Part shown: positions 11,587-20,133 of the stretch, in pieces | How the letters are laid out: every line of letters begins with the position of its first letter | Numbering within the stretch: the first letter of the stretch is position 1 | Assembly: GCF_030685535.1 (NCBI RefSeq) | Contig: NZ_CP131601.1 | Span: 806,001-870,000 of the forward strand | DNA from: Photobacterium leiognathi | GTDB taxonomy: Bacteria > Pseudomonadota > Gammaproteobacteria > Enterobacterales > Vibrionaceae | Reading direction: 5' to 3' | DNA length: 64,000 bases | The notes under the pieces: generated by a model | The model's database searches: none | What the model saw: the letters and a program-made list of their open reading frames with translations, nothing else | What the model was told of the DNA's origin: nothing | Made by a program: the position numbers and the translations under genes

Positions 11587-11686
11587 ATGAATCCTTTCTA
11601 ACAATCGTTATTCACAATTTTTCATAAACCATATGAATGCAATGCGTGAAATCATCGAATAATGTGAGTTTTATCCTGTCTGTTTA

Positions 11687-11700
11687 TTGATCTAGAACAA
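11687..11700. promoter_or_regulatory. FNR box upstream of napF
   Basis: TTGATCTAGAACAA differs from the FNR consensus TTGATNNNNATCAA at one position. It lies about 29 bases (centre to centre) upstream of a NarP-type site, the order of activator sites seen at nap promoters. Expected effect: anaerobic activation of nap. Confidence 0.75.
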
Positions 11701-11714
11701 ATAACACTATCAAT

Positions 11715-11730
11715 TACCCCTAAGGGGGTA
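11715..11730. promoter_or_regulatory. NarP 7-2-7 heptamer site upstream of napF
   Basis: TACCCCT-AA-GGGGGTA is an inverted pair of TACYYMT heptamers two bases apart, the arrangement NarP requires. With the FNR box it predicts nitrate- and oxygen-controlled nap expression. The A/T-rich bases about 35-45 downstream could hold the -10 element. Confidence 0.8.
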
Positions 11731-11880
11731 TTTAAGCAATTATTTCATTATTTAAAATTGATATGTAAAAAAATGAACAAGATATTAGTATTTGTGATTC
11801 CAATGAATTAAATAAATATATCTTAATACTGCGATTTTTTATGTTTTTTAATCATTTATATTCCAAAGCGAGAGGTGAAG

Positions 11881-12378
11881 ATGGTGGATCGTTCTCGACG
11901 ACAATTATTTACTCGTCGAAGTCAGCCTAGCCTACCACGTTTGCCTTGGCTGAAGAATGAAGCTGAATTTACGGATATTTGTTCTCGCTGTGAACGTTGT
12001 ATCAAAGCATGCGAAACAAACATTCTTGTTAAAGGCGATGGTGGTTTTCCACAAGTGGATTTTAGCCAAGGCGAAGGGGAGTGCACATTTTGTTATCAGT
12101 GTGCCGATGTTTGCCCTGAACCATTGTTTTTAGCCCAAACAGAACAACCGTGGGCAACCACCGCAACTATCAATGAGGGTTGTATGGCATCGAATAATAT
12201 CGAATGTCGCAGTTGCGGTGATATGTGTGAACCACAAGCGATCCAATTTCAACTTCAAGTTGGAAAAGTCGCAATGCCTACGGTGTCTAGTGATGATTGC
12301 AACGGATGTGGTGCTTGTGTTTCAGGTTGTCCTGTTTCAGCCATCACCATGACACGTGTGGATGCAAGCACCCAGTAA
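11881..12378 (+). CDS. napF: NapF ferredoxin-type maturation protein
   Basis: 165-residue cytoplasmic Fe-S protein that assists NapA maturation. Three cysteine clusters of ferredoxin type are visible: CSRCERCIKACE (about 36-47), CTFCYQCADVCPE (about 69-81) and CNGCGACVSGCPVSA (about 140-154), plus CRSCGDMC. An arginine-rich start (RSRRQLFTRRS) is usual for NapF. ATG 11881 follows AGAGG at 11871-11875; an in-frame GTG at 11875 overlaps that site. First gene of napFDABC. Confidence 0.93.
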   Translation: MVDRSRRQLFTRRSQPSLPRLPWLKNEAEFTDICSRCERCIKACETNILVKGDGGFPQVDFSQGEGECTFCYQCADVCPEPLFLAQTEQPWATTATINEGCMASNNIECRSCGDMCEPQAIQFQLQVGKVAMPTVSSDDCNGCGACVSGCPVSAITMTRVDASTQ

Positions 12379-12400
12379 TACGTTTTAAAAGAGAGTCTGT

Positions 12401-12673
12401 ATGTCTTTACAAGAAGTTCATATTTCCAGCCTTGTGGTGCATGTAAAACCTGCATATTTACAAGAGATAAAGCAACAGATCTTAGCGATGCCGAATACTG
12501 AAATACCAGGCGACAGTGAAGAAGGGAAGATCATTGTAGTACTTGAGACAGAGAACCAAGGCTACGTGACCGACACCATAGATAAAATTAATAACTTAGA
12601 AAATGTGTTAACGACTTTTTTGGTGTATCACCAAATTGAGCACTTTGAGACGCAACCTGAGGGCAACTCATGA
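12401..12673 (+). CDS. napD: NapD chaperone
   Basis: 90-residue Tat proofreading chaperone that binds the NapA twin-arginine signal peptide until the molybdenum cofactor is loaded. It has the family pattern [21 protein letters not shown]...IPG near the N-terminus. Its TGA overlaps the napA ATG (12670-12673), consistent with translational coupling to its client. Confidence 0.92.
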   Translation: MSLQEVHISSLVVHVKPAYLQEIKQQILAMPNTEIPGDSEEGKIIVVLETENQGYVTDTIDKINNLENVLTTFLVYHQIEHFETQPEGNS

Positions 12674-15156
12674 AGATGACAAGACGTGCATTTGTTAAAG
12701 CAAATGCTGCCGCATCAGCCGCCGCTGTTGCAGGTATTACCTTACCCGCGTCAGCAACTAACTTAATTGTTAGTTCTGATGAAACAAAAATTAAATGGGA
12801 TAAAGCGCCTTGTCGTTTTTGTGGTACTGGCTGTTCTGTTTTGGTGGGTACCCAAAATGGTCGAGTTGTTGCTACTCAAGGTGATCCTAAAGCGCCAGTA
12901 AATAAAGGTCTTAACTGTATTAAAGGTTATTTCCTTTCAAAAATCATGTACGGCAAAGATCGTCTACAAACGCCAATGCTTCGTATGAAGAACGGTCAGT
13001 ACGATAAAGAAGGTGAGTTCACTTCAGTATCGTGGGATACCGCATTTGATGTAATGGCTGATAAGTGGAAGGCGGCACTGAAGAAGCAAGGTCCATCGGG
13101 CGTGGGCATGTTTGGTTCAGGTCAATGGACGGTGATGGAAGGTTACGCCGCATCAAAAATGATGAAGGCTGGTTTCCGTTCTAACAATATCGATCCCAAT
13201 GCTCGTCACTGTATGGCATCTGCGGTAGTGGGTTTCATGCGTACTTTTGGTATTGATGAGCCGATGGGGTGTTATGACGATCTAGAGAATGCTGATGTGT
13301 TCGTCCTATGGGGTTCTAACATGGCAGAAATGCACCCTGTATTATGGACGCGTATGACGGATCGCCGTTTAAGTCACCCTCACGTTAAAGTGAATGTCCT
13401 TTCAACCTATCAGCACCGTTCATTTGAATTAGCTGATAACGGCATGATCTTTAAACCGCAAACCGATTTAGCCATTGCCAATTTTATTGCGAATTACATT
13501 ATCCAAAACGATGCGGTGAACTGGGACTTTGTTAACAAGCACACCCATTTCAAACGCGCGCAAACAGATATCGGTTATGGTCTACGTGACGATAACCCAC
13601 TACAACAAAAAGCAGCAAATCCAAACTCGGGTGATATGTTCCCAATGACATTCGAGGAATACAAAGCTTCTGTTGCGGAATACACAGTAGAAAAAGCGTC
13701 AGAAATGTCAGGTGTTGCGCCTGAAAAACTGATTCAGCTTGCGAAATACTATGCCGATCCAAAACTAAAAGTGATGTCACTTTGGACGATGGGTATGAAC
13801 CAACATACCCGTGGTGTTTGGATGCAAAGCTTGGTTTATAACCTGCACCTACTAACTGGTAAAATTGCAACGCCGGGTAATAGTCCGTTCTCACTAACAG
13901 GTCAACCATCAGCATGTGGTACTGCTCGTGAAGTGGGTACGTTTGCTCATCGTCTTCCTGCAGATATGGTAGTTGCTAATCCGAAACACCGTGAAATCGC
14001 AGAAAAGATTTGGAAACTGCCTGAAGGTACTATTCCGCCAAAGCCTGGTTATCACGCAGTCTTACAAGATCGCATGTTAAAAGATGGCAAGTTAAATGCG
14101 TATTGGGTGATGTGTAATAACAATATGCAAGCTGGGCCAAATATTAACGAAGAGCGTTTACCGGGTTACCGTAATCCAGAAAACTTCATTGTTTGTTCTG
14201 ATCCGTACCCAACGGTGACAGCGCAAGCTGCCGATCTGATTTTACCAACAGCAATGTGGGTAGAAAAAGAAGGGGCTTACGGCAATGCTGAGCGTCGTAC
14301 ACAAGCTTGGTATCAACAAGTTGAAGCACCAGGTGAAGCAAAATCAGATTTATGGCAAATCATGGAATTCTCTAAACGCTTCAAAGTAGAAGAAGTGTGG
14401 GGAGAAGAGCTGATCAATAAAATGCCTCAGTATCGTGGTAAAACCATGTATGACATTTTATTCCGTAATGGTCAGGTTGATAAATTCCCATTAAGTGAAA
14501 CACAAGAACTAAATGATGATGCCAAAGCACAAGGCTTTTATGTCCAAAAAGGCTTGTTTGAAGAATATGCGTCATTTGGTCGTGGTCATGGGCATGATTT
14601 AGCACCGTATGATACTTACCACCAAGTACGTGGTTTACGTTGGCCTGTAGTTGATGGCAAAGAAACCTTGTGGCGCTTTAAAGAAGGTTCTGATCCTTAT
14701 GCTAAAAAAGGCACTGACTGGGACTTCTACGGCAAACCTGATGGTAAAGCGTGGATCATTTCAGCGCCTTACGAAGCACCACCGGAAGTGCCAGATAACG
14801 AATACGATATGTGGCTATGTACAGGTCGTGTACTTGAGCATTGGCACACAGGTACCATGACCCGCCGTGTACCTGAGCTGTATAAAGCAGTTCCTGATGC
14901 ACTGTGTTATTTACATCCAGAAGATGCGAAAAAACGTGGTTTACGCCGTGGTGATGAAGTGAATGTGGCTTCTCGTCGTGGCGAGATCCGCTGCCGTGTT
15001 GAAACCCGTGGTCGTAATCGTCCACCTGTTGGACTGGCATTTGTCCCATTCTTTGATGCACGTATTTTGGTCAATAAACTGATTCTTGATGCGACTGATC
15101 CGCTATCGAAGCAGACCGATTTTAAAAAGTGCCCAATTAAAATCAGCAAGGTTTAA
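12670..15156 (+). CDS. napA: periplasmic nitrate reductase, catalytic subunit NapA
   Basis: Reduces nitrate to nitrite in the periplasm with bis-MGD molybdenum and one [4Fe-4S] cluster. 828 residues, standard length. The Tat signal [16 protein letters not shown] leads to an SATNL-type cleavage region; the cluster motif [13 protein letters not shown]...CIKG is at about residues 48-88, and the molybdenum-ligating Cys lies in [13 protein letters not shown] (about 181). It receives electrons from NapB/NapC. The start overlaps the napD stop by four bases. Confidence 0.96.
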   Translation: MKMTRRAFVKANAAASAAAVAGITLPASATNLIVSSDETKIKWDKAPCRFCGTGCSVLVGTQNGRVVATQGDPKAPVNKGLNCIKGYFLSKIMYGKDRLQTPMLRMKNGQYDKEGEFTSVSWDTAFDVMADKWKAALKKQGPSGVGMFGSGQWTVMEGYAASKMMKAGFRSNNIDPNARHCMASAVVGFMRTFGIDEPMGCYDDLENADVFVLWGSNMAEMHPVLWTRMTDRRLSHPHVKVNVLSTYQHRSFELADNGMIFKPQTDLAIANFIANYIIQNDAVNWDFVNKHTHFKRAQTDIGYGLRDDNPLQQKAANPNSGDMFPMTFEEYKASVAEYTVEKASEMSGVAPEKLIQLAKYYADPKLKVMSLWTMGMNQHTRGVWMQSLVYNLHLLTGKIATPGNSPFSLTGQPSACGTAREVGTFAHRLPADMVVANPKHREIAEKIWKLPEGTIPPKPGYHAVLQDRMLKDGKLNAYWVMCNNNMQAGPNINEERLPGYRNPENFIVCSDPYPTVTAQAADLILPTAMWVEKEGAYGNAERRTQAWYQQVEAPGEAKSDLWQIMEFSKRFKVEEVWGEELINKMPQYRGKTMYDILFRNGQVDKFPLSETQELNDDAKAQGFYVQKGLFEEYASFGRGHGHDLAPYDTYHQVRGLRWPVVDGKETLWRFKEGSDPYAKKGTDWDFYGKPDGKAWIISAPYEAPPEVPDNEYDMWLCTGRVLEHWHTGTMTRRVPELYKAVPDALCYLHPEDAKKRGLRRGDEVNVASRRGEIRCRVETRGRNRPPVGLAFVPFFDARILVNKLILDATDPLSKQTDFKKCPIKISKV

Positions 15157-15223
15157 CCCTGCCTATGGCGAGTGAATCAACCACTCGCCTCATTTCAGAA
15201 TTAGCCTGTTGGCGGAGAACATC

Positions 15224-15733
15224 ATGAAAAGAATCTTATTGGCTGTATTAGCGGTGAGTGCATTAATGGCTGGGGTTGTGCAAAGCGAAGAATCAACACC
15301 GGCGAAACCTGTATCAGAAGCAGTAGCGAAAACAGAAATATTAAATCCGGGCGGTATTGGTGGCCTTGAATCATTACGTGGTTCAGCGGAATTAGAAGAT
15401 ACACGCCCTGCTGATCCAATGAAGCATTATCCGAAAGATCAAGGTGTGATTGATAACGATTATGTGTATCAGCCACCGTTGATCCCACATACGATCCGTC
15501 ATTACGAAGTGTCACTAAACGCAAACAAATGCCTTGCTTGTCATAGCTGGAAAAATGCCAAAGAAATGGGCGCAACCAAGATCAGTATAACGCACTATGT
15601 GTCACCGCAAGAAGGACAGGTGCTATCCGATGTATCACCAAGTCGTTACTTCTGTCAGCAGTGTCACGTTCCACAAGCGGATGCTAAGCCATTAGTAGAG
15701 AATGACTTCAAACGTGTTAGTGCATTGCAGTAA
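15224..15733 (+). CDS. napB: diheme cytochrome NapB
   Basis: Small electron-transfer subunit of the NapAB complex, 169 residues, with a Sec signal peptide (about residues 1-18, ending near VVQS) and two c-type haem motifs, CLACH (about 105-109) and CQQCH (about 145-149). ATG 15224 is chosen because GGAG precedes it; the frame opens at a TTG five codons earlier. Lies between napA and napC. Confidence 0.93.
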   Translation: MKRILLAVLAVSALMAGVVQSEESTPAKPVSEAVAKTEILNPGGIGGLESLRGSAELEDTRPADPMKHYPKDQGVIDNDYVYQPPLIPHTIRHYEVSLNANKCLACHSWKNAKEMGATKISITHYVSPQEGQVLSDVSPSRYFCQQCHVPQADAKPLVENDFKRVSALQ

Positions 15734-15752
15734 CCAAAGTAAGGAATGATAT

Positions 15753-16328
15753 ATGAAGTTATTAAAAACGTTTTGGTTACGCTTAAAAACACCGAGTAAA
15801 GTGGCTGTGGGTTTAGTGCTATTCATGGGTTTTATTGGCGGCTTATTGTTCTGGGGCGCATTTAATACTGCGATGGAAAAGACCAATACCGAAGAGTTCT
15901 GTGCTGGTTGTCACGCACCAATCGTTGAAGAAATTCAAGAAACGATCCACTTTTCTAATCGTTCTGGTGTTCGTGCTATTTGTTCGGATTGTCACGTTCC
16001 TCACAATTGGACAGACAAAATCGTTCGTAAAGTACAGGCATCGAAAGAAATTGTGGCTCACTTGATGGGAACGATTGATACCCCAGAAAAATTTGCTGAG
16101 CGCCGGGGGCATTTAGCAGAACGAGAATGGAAGCGAATGAAGGACAATAACTCACAAGAGTGCCGTAATTGTCATGAGTTCAATTATATGGATTTCTCAG
16201 AGCAAGCGCCTCGTAGTGCTAAACTACACTCAACAGCGTTAGCATCGGGGGATAAAACCTGTGTAGATTGTCATAAAGGCATCGCACATAAACTTCCTGA
16301 TATGAAAAATATTGAAGGCTGGCAATAA
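15753..16328 (+). CDS. napC: membrane-anchored tetraheme cytochrome NapC
   Basis: Quinol dehydrogenase of the NapC/NirT family, passing electrons from menaquinol or ubiquinol to NapB. 191 residues: one N-terminal membrane helix (about 14-36) and four CxxCH haem motifs, CAGCH, CSDCH, CRNCH and CVDCH. Followed after 15 bases by the small TIGR02808 gene. Confidence 0.94.
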   Translation: MKLLKTFWLRLKTPSKVAVGLVLFMGFIGGLLFWGAFNTAMEKTNTEEFCAGCHAPIVEEIQETIHFSNRSGVRAICSDCHVPHNWTDKIVRKVQASKEIVAHLMGTIDTPEKFAERRGHLAEREWKRMKDNNSQECRNCHEFNYMDFSEQAPRSAKLHSTALASGDKTCVDCHKGIAHKLPDMKNIEGWQ

Positions 16329-16343
16329 ACCTAAGGAGAGACG

Positions 16344-16484
16344 ATGAGTACACTTGAGTCGGTGATCTGGCATGTACTGGGTTACGCAGCGATGCTGGTG
16401 ATTATTTTATCTGGGTTTGTTGCAGTTGCAGCTATTTGTATTTGGCTGTTATCGCTCGGTAAAGATAAAAACATGACTAAGTAA
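16344..16484 (+). CDS. 46-residue membrane protein, TIGR02808 family
   Basis: A short gene with a good ribosome site (AAGGAGAG about eight bases before the ATG). The product starts MSTLESVIWHVLGYAAML, is almost entirely one membrane helix (about residues 10-38) and ends in GKDKNMTK. The length, single helix and position after napC match TIGR02808, a tiny family reported only near nap genes in Photobacterium and Vibrio. Role unknown; a small accessory subunit of the NapC module is a reasonable guess. Last gene of the nap operon. Confidence 0.8.
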   Translation: MSTLESVIWHVLGYAAMLVIILSGFVAVAAICIWLLSLGKDKNMTK

Positions 16485-16512
16485 TGTAATAGCATTCATG
16501 ATCACCAGAACA

Positions 16513-16549
16513 AGCCACCTTTAGCTGATACCTAAAGGTGGCTTTTTTC
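16513..16549. terminator. terminator of the nap operon
   Basis: AGCCACCTTTA (16513-16523) pairs with TAAAGGTGGCT (16533-16543), followed by T6. The convergent gene ends inside this stem, so it probably serves both strands. Confidence 0.88.
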
Positions 16550-16742
16550 TTTTTTGTGGCTGCCATTGTTGGTAACTGATAGCCAGCATAGCACCCCAAA
16601 CAAGATAAAGAGGTAGCCACTCAAACATAAGATGGGTTAACGCTAACGATTGTTTTAAGTTAGTCGCAAGCTCAACTATGTGTAATACGAGGGTAATGGT
16701 TACACCAAGCAGACTGAATAATTGCAAACTGTTTCTGTTCAT
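16521..16742 (-). CDS. small two-helix membrane protein, iron-regulated by context
   Basis: 73 residues with two hydrophobic segments (about 8-27 and 40-60), then a basic tail QKRKKPP. I do not recognise a family. The case for a real gene is its promoter: minus-strand TTGATA and TATACT boxes 18 bases apart with a strong Fur box lying across them, about 30 bases before the ATG. A role in iron or haem physiology is plausible but unproven. Its stop lies within the nap terminator stem. Confidence 0.55.
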   Translation of the reverse strand: MNRNSLQLFSLLGVTITLVLHIVELATNLKQSLALTHLMFEWLPLYLVWGAMLAISYQQWQPQKRKKPPLGIS

Positions 16743-16773
16743 AGTGGGTAATTCTCAAAAGAGCTTTTACCTT

Positions 16774-16803
16774 AGTATAAATCTAAATGATAATCATTAT
16801 CAA
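16774..16803 (-). promoter_or_regulatory. sigma-70 promoter overlapped by a Fur box
   Basis: On the minus strand TTGATA (16803-16798), 18 bases, TATACT (16779-16774). The 19-mer at 16783-16801 reads CTAAATGATAATCATTATC on the plus strand and matches the Fur consensus at 16 positions. Bound Fur-Fe(II) would block polymerase directly. Confidence 0.8.
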
Positions 16804-16807
16804 ATAA

Positions 16808-17254
16808 TTATTTGTTTACGATTAAACCATTCTGAATGAGTCGTTCCCGCAACATTTCAGCGCGCTTTCTATTTACCCCAAAATCATAATAACCAATACG
16901 TGAAGCTGAACGGACATCGAGATGATCGCCAGTTTGTACTATCTCCAGATCATCAACAAAACGGAAGACTTTGCTGGTGGCTTCAATATGTAAATAGTGG
17001 GTCGCTTGATCTGCTAATTGAGCTCCAGGCAATGTTAACGCTGCTTGTTTTATTGCTTCCCAATCGTCCATGCCTTTAGGTGTAAGCACAAATGGCGAGA
17101 GTGTAAAGTCTTCACGCTTATCAAGGGTCGACACACAATTGGGTTTATCGCCACAAGGGAGTGCAATTTGGCTCATCCAAACATCTGCACTCCGCTCACT
17201 ACAACCAGTAAGCAAAAGCGATAAGAAAATAAGTGAAGCGCGAAAGTGAGCCAT
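16808..17254 (-). CDS. DUF1499 lipoprotein
   Basis: 148 residues with a lipoprotein signal ending LLLTGC, then a DUF1499 domain: PNCVST, FTLSPFVLT, the HYLHIEATSKVFRFVDDLEI core and the SASRIGYYDFGVNRKRAEMLR ending. Function of DUF1499 is unknown; the signal predicts a membrane-anchored periplasmic protein. ATG 17254 is chosen, with AGAAGG about eight bases upstream; the open frame extends further but that part does not look coding. Directly downstream of the DUF2956 gene, probably one operon. Confidence 0.8.
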   Translation of the reverse strand: MAHFRASLIFLSLLLTGCSERSADVWMSQIALPCGDKPNCVSTLDKREDFTLSPFVLTPKGMDDWEAIKQAALTLPGAQLADQATHYLHIEATSKVFRFVDDLEIVQTGDHLDVRSASRIGYYDFGVNRKRAEMLRERLIQNGLIVNK

Positions 17255-17267
17255 TAGCAATACCTTC

Positions 17268-17612
17268 TTATTTGAATGTTGGCAGTAGTAAATAAGCAAT
17301 AAAGCCGATCCATGATGCAACCAGCAATCCCCACGCTAACTTACTTTGCTGGTAAATCGTTTCTGTGACGACTTCAGGTGCATTATCCGCATCATTTGAG
17401 GCTTTGGTACGCGCAATCTTCTTTTTCAGCTTGTCGTGTTCACGGGCTTTAGCTTTTTGTTGTTTTTTATATTGCTCGATCCCTTTTTGAATCCCGAGGG
17501 CAATAAGTCGTGTTTGTTCCTTTGTTTGCCCTTCTTTTTGTGTACCTTTAGCAATACGCATCGCTTCAGCTTGTGTTTCAGGAGAAGGTGTTGATTGCTT
17601 TCTGTTTGCCAT
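17268..17612 (-). CDS. DUF2956 family membrane protein
   Basis: 114 residues: a hydrophilic, lysine-rich N-terminal two-thirds with the conserved-looking ETQAEAMRIAKGTQKEGQTKEQT and GIQKGIEQYKKQQKAK stretches, then one C-terminal membrane helix (about 92-110). This pattern is DUF2956, of unknown function, in vibrios and shewanellas. Thirteen bases separate it from the DUF1499 lipoprotein start. Confidence 0.75.
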   Translation of the reverse strand: MANRKQSTPSPETQAEAMRIAKGTQKEGQTKEQTRLIALGIQKGIEQYKKQQKAKAREHDKLKKKIARTKASNDADNAPEVVTETIYQQSKLAWGLLVASWIGFIAYLLLPTFK

Positions 17613-18037
17613 AGTAGCGTCCCTGATAAATAGAATGTATTCGATGATTATATCCTAGAAATGCTGAGGGTGATGTTGTAGTAACTCAATGGCAAGAAAG
17701 ATAAGGCTTTTATCTTACTGATTACGTAGGAAAATTTCAGAAATGGGTAAATGGATTGTTAACGGTGTTTTATATGTGTAACGTTATGTTTTTAAAGAAT
17801 TTAGTTATACCTTTTACTGTCTGTGATCTGTGTATAAAAAACGCTGTTTTTGTTTCTTTTAGATCAAAAACTGTGATGTTTACGGCATTATAAAAAACTG
17901 AAAAGTGCGTTTCAGCACAAAACGCCGTCCTTATTATTCAAAAATCGAAAGAATAGATTAGAGTCGTTTGTGAACTACAGAGATGTTTATTAAGCTCTGA
18001 TCTAAATTTCATTGGATAGTACTTTGAGGGAAGTGAC
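17613..18037. other. 425-base intergenic region with a structured leader
   Basis: Lies between divergent genes and should hold both promoters. A nested structure is visible at 17882-17928: ACGGC (17882-17886) can pair with GCCGT (17924-17928) around a CTGAAA/TTTCAG hairpin (17898-17915), with GTGC/GCAC as an alternative pairing. I see no gene or recognised riboswitch. Confidence 0.4.
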
Positions 18038-18484
18038 TTGTTATATCCGATAGATGCTTATGATCAGCATGGACAATTAAAAATTAATACGATGCTGTGG
18101 TTCGTGTTGCTCTTTAACGCCAAAGCTTGGTTAGTGTTTGTAATGGCGGGTGTAAGCAGAACGCAAGGGGGAGAACTTCTTGAGCTGATTTACCCAATAC
18201 GCGAAACCTTATACCTAGGCATGGTAATTGGTAGCCCTGCAATTTTATTAATGTGGTTATCAGGGCAACGAAATAAAAATAACAAATTAATAAATTTTCT
18301 GTGGCGGCAGGGAAAGAGAACATTACTCGCGGCCTACAGTATTGATATTTTAATGCAAATACATCACTTAGTTATCAGCCATGGTGCCTTTAACTGGATT
18401 GGAGCCATAACCTTGTTGTTAACCACGTGGCTTGGACTTTACCTTCTACGAAGCTCACGGGTGAGGGATTTATTTGCAGATTAG
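18038..18484 (+). CDS. yfeZ: DUF2919 inner-membrane protein (YfeZ-like)
   Basis: 148 residues, about four membrane segments. The start region YPIDAYDQHGQLKIN and the following FVLLFNAKAWLVFVMAGVSR are typical of DUF2919/YfeZ. TTG 18038 is used as start: GAGGG lies seven bases upstream and no ATG fits. In E. coli yfeZ sits with yfeY and yfeX; here a YfeX-like DyP peroxidase lies two genes on, so the grouping is preserved. Function unknown. Confidence 0.75.
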   Translation: MLYPIDAYDQHGQLKINTMLWFVLLFNAKAWLVFVMAGVSRTQGGELLELIYPIRETLYLGMVIGSPAILLMWLSGQRNKNNKLINFLWRQGKRTLLAAYSIDILMQIHHLVISHGAFNWIGAITLLLTTWLGLYLLRSSRVRDLFAD

Positions 18485-18503
18485 CCTGTGAAGGGGAAGT
18501 GTA

Positions 18504-18917
18504 ATGAATGATTTCGGTCGAGGACAATTGCTACTAAGTACGTTGCTAAGCCCGCTAGCGATGGCGGATTGGCTACTTGATGTTAGCTTTGAGCTGAGTA
18601 GTTGCTGTAAATCAAAACAGACAGTGAACACCTCACTATCATTATTACCGGGTGAAGAAACCGTATTCTTTAATGGCTTAAGTCAAAGTCAGCATCACTT
18701 ATGTCGTGAAGTGGTAGGTAGTGCGCAATTACTTGATGTTTCTCCTGATGAAGTGAAGATTGCTTTTCAAATTCAAGAGCGTCTTGATGATGGGGGGTGG
18801 CGTACTATTTTAGCGAAAACCTTATCGACAGGGCTAAATATGCCAATCCGATTTGAAAGTGAAGACAGTGAACTTGGAGAGCGTGTTAAGCTACAAGTTG
18901 AAGTGATGACGGCGTAA
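18504..18917 (+). CDS. unrecognised protein in the yfeZ-yfeX interval
   Basis: 137 residues. The start (GRGQLLLSTLLSPLAMA) could be a weak signal peptide; the rest is hydrophilic and rich in beta-type patterns (TSLSLLPGEETVFFNGL, VKIAFQIQERLDDGGWR, RVKLQVEVM). A clear ribosome site (AAGGGGAAG) precedes it 20 bases after the YfeZ stop, so it is coexpressed. It occupies the place of E. coli yfeY (a DUF1131 lipoprotein) but has no lipobox and no resemblance I can see. Function unknown. Confidence 0.6.
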   Translation: MNDFGRGQLLLSTLLSPLAMADWLLDVSFELSSCCKSKQTVNTSLSLLPGEETVFFNGLSQSQHHLCREVVGSAQLLDVSPDEVKIAFQIQERLDDGGWRTILAKTLSTGLNMPIRFESEDSELGERVKLQVEVMTA

Positions 18918-18946
18918 TTTCCGTACATTTATTACACTCCTATTTA

Positions 18947-18978
18947 AACAACGCCTTCTTTAATAAGAGGGCGTTGTT
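18947..18978 (+). terminator. weak hairpin after the yfeZ unit
   Basis: AACAACGCC (18947-18955) pairs perfectly with GGCGTTGTT (18970-18978). It lacks a proper T run, so termination may be partial. Confidence 0.45.
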
Positions 18979-19113
18979 GTCTCTATTGACCAATAATATG
19001 GTAAAAATGCGTAAAAACTGGAAGTGATGCATCAGGATCAAATGATTTACGTAATTATATAGTTATAATTACTTTTCATTATTGATTAGAAATCCTGTTA
19101 GGAGAAGACACCT

Positions 19114-20010
19114 ATGAGTATTGCCCAACCAGCAATTGTTCCAGATCGTGGCGCCTTTGCCCTTTATGTTGTAATGAATGTTGTTGGTAATAAGCAAAAT
19201 GTTATTGCTCAATGCCAGTCTATTCATCAATTACTTGCTGATTTGAATGCAGAGCAGCAAGACGCCAAACTACACGCCAGCGTTGCTTTCGGTAAAGGAT
19301 TTTGGGAGTCTTTGGGTCAGCAAAGCCCTGCTGAATTAACAGAGTTTCGTCAGTTAGGTAAGGGTGATACCGTTGCTCCTGCAACCAGTGGTGATGTGCT
19401 ATTACATATCCACTCTAATCGTCATGATCTTAACTTCTACGCATTCCGTGTATTCTTCGAAAAAATGGCACAGGATGTAGAAGTATTAGATGAAACATAC
19501 GGTTTCCAATACTTAGATCACCGTGACATGACAGATTTCATCGATGGTACTGAGAACCCACAAACAGCGGAAGATCGTGCTAACGTGGGTGTGATTGCAG
19601 AAGGTGAGTTTGCAGGTGGTAGCTATGTAATGGTACAGCGCTATGTTCATAACCTACCAGCATGGCATCGTTTGAATGTTCAAGCTCAAGAGAAAGTGAT
19701 TGGTCGTACCAAAACAGATTCTGTAGAGCTAGAAGATGTTCCAGCTGCATCACACGTAGGTCGTGTTGATATTAAAGAAAATGGTAAAGGTTTAAAGATC
19801 TTACGTCACAGCTTGCCATATGGCTCTGTAACCGCTGATCACGGATTGTTATTCATTGCTTACTGTCAGCGTCAGCATCACTTTGATGCGCAGCTTGAAA
19901 GCATGTTTGGTGAAACTGATGGCAAGACAGATCAGATGCTACGTTTCTCAAAACCTGTCACTGGCGCATACTTCTTTGCACCATCAATGGCAATGTTAAA
20001 TAGCCTATAA
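19114..20010 (+). CDS. DyP-type haem peroxidase (YfeX-like)
   Basis: 298-residue dye-decolourising peroxidase, B-type by length. The signature GxxDG lies in TDFIDGTENPQ (about 148-158), the proximal haem His in HVGRVDIKENG (about 215), and the distal Arg in LRHSLPYG (about 233-240). Cytoplasmic, haem b. E. coli YfeX oxidises porphyrinogens; a claimed deferrochelatase activity is disputed. Own ribosome site TTAGGAGAAG. Ends in a terminator at 20032. Confidence 0.9.
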   Translation: MSIAQPAIVPDRGAFALYVVMNVVGNKQNVIAQCQSIHQLLADLNAEQQDAKLHASVAFGKGFWESLGQQSPAELTEFRQLGKGDTVAPATSGDVLLHIHSNRHDLNFYAFRVFFEKMAQDVEVLDETYGFQYLDHRDMTDFIDGTENPQTAEDRANVGVIAEGEFAGGSYVMVQRYVHNLPAWHRLNVQAQEKVIGRTKTDSVELEDVPAASHVGRVDIKENGKGLKILRHSLPYGSVTADHGLLFIAYCQRQHHFDAQLESMFGETDGKTDQMLRFSKPVTGAYFFAPSMAMLNSL

Positions 20011-20031
20011 TGATCTGCTGATTATTTGAAT

Positions 20032-20070
20032 AAAAGCACGCTATAAACCTTGTTTGTAGCGTGCTTTTTT
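20032..20070 (+). terminator. terminator after the DyP peroxidase gene
   Basis: AAAGCACGCTATA with TGTAGCGTGCTTTTTT; strong stem with a terminal T run. Confidence 0.88.
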
Positions 20071-20086
20071 ATTGGTTCAGATAAAC

Positions 20087-20114
20087 AAAAAGCGCTACCG
20101 AAATAGCGCTTTTT
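20087..20114. terminator. terminator of the ptsHI-crr operon
   Basis: AAAAAGCGCTA (20087-20097), six-base loop, TAGCGCTTTTT (20104-20114). It follows crr on the minus strand and is symmetric enough to work both ways. Confidence 0.88.
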
Positions 20115-20133
20115 ATCAGCTATAAAACTGAGC

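Noticed and set aside
13550..15149. Long antisense reading frames within napA
   Set aside because: They are frame shadows of a GC-richer coding strand with no ribosome sites or recognisable products.
16344..16484. NapE as identity of the 46-residue protein after napC
   Set aside because: NapE proteins are longer, have a different N-terminal pattern and usually lie at the start of nap operons; TIGR02808 fits better.
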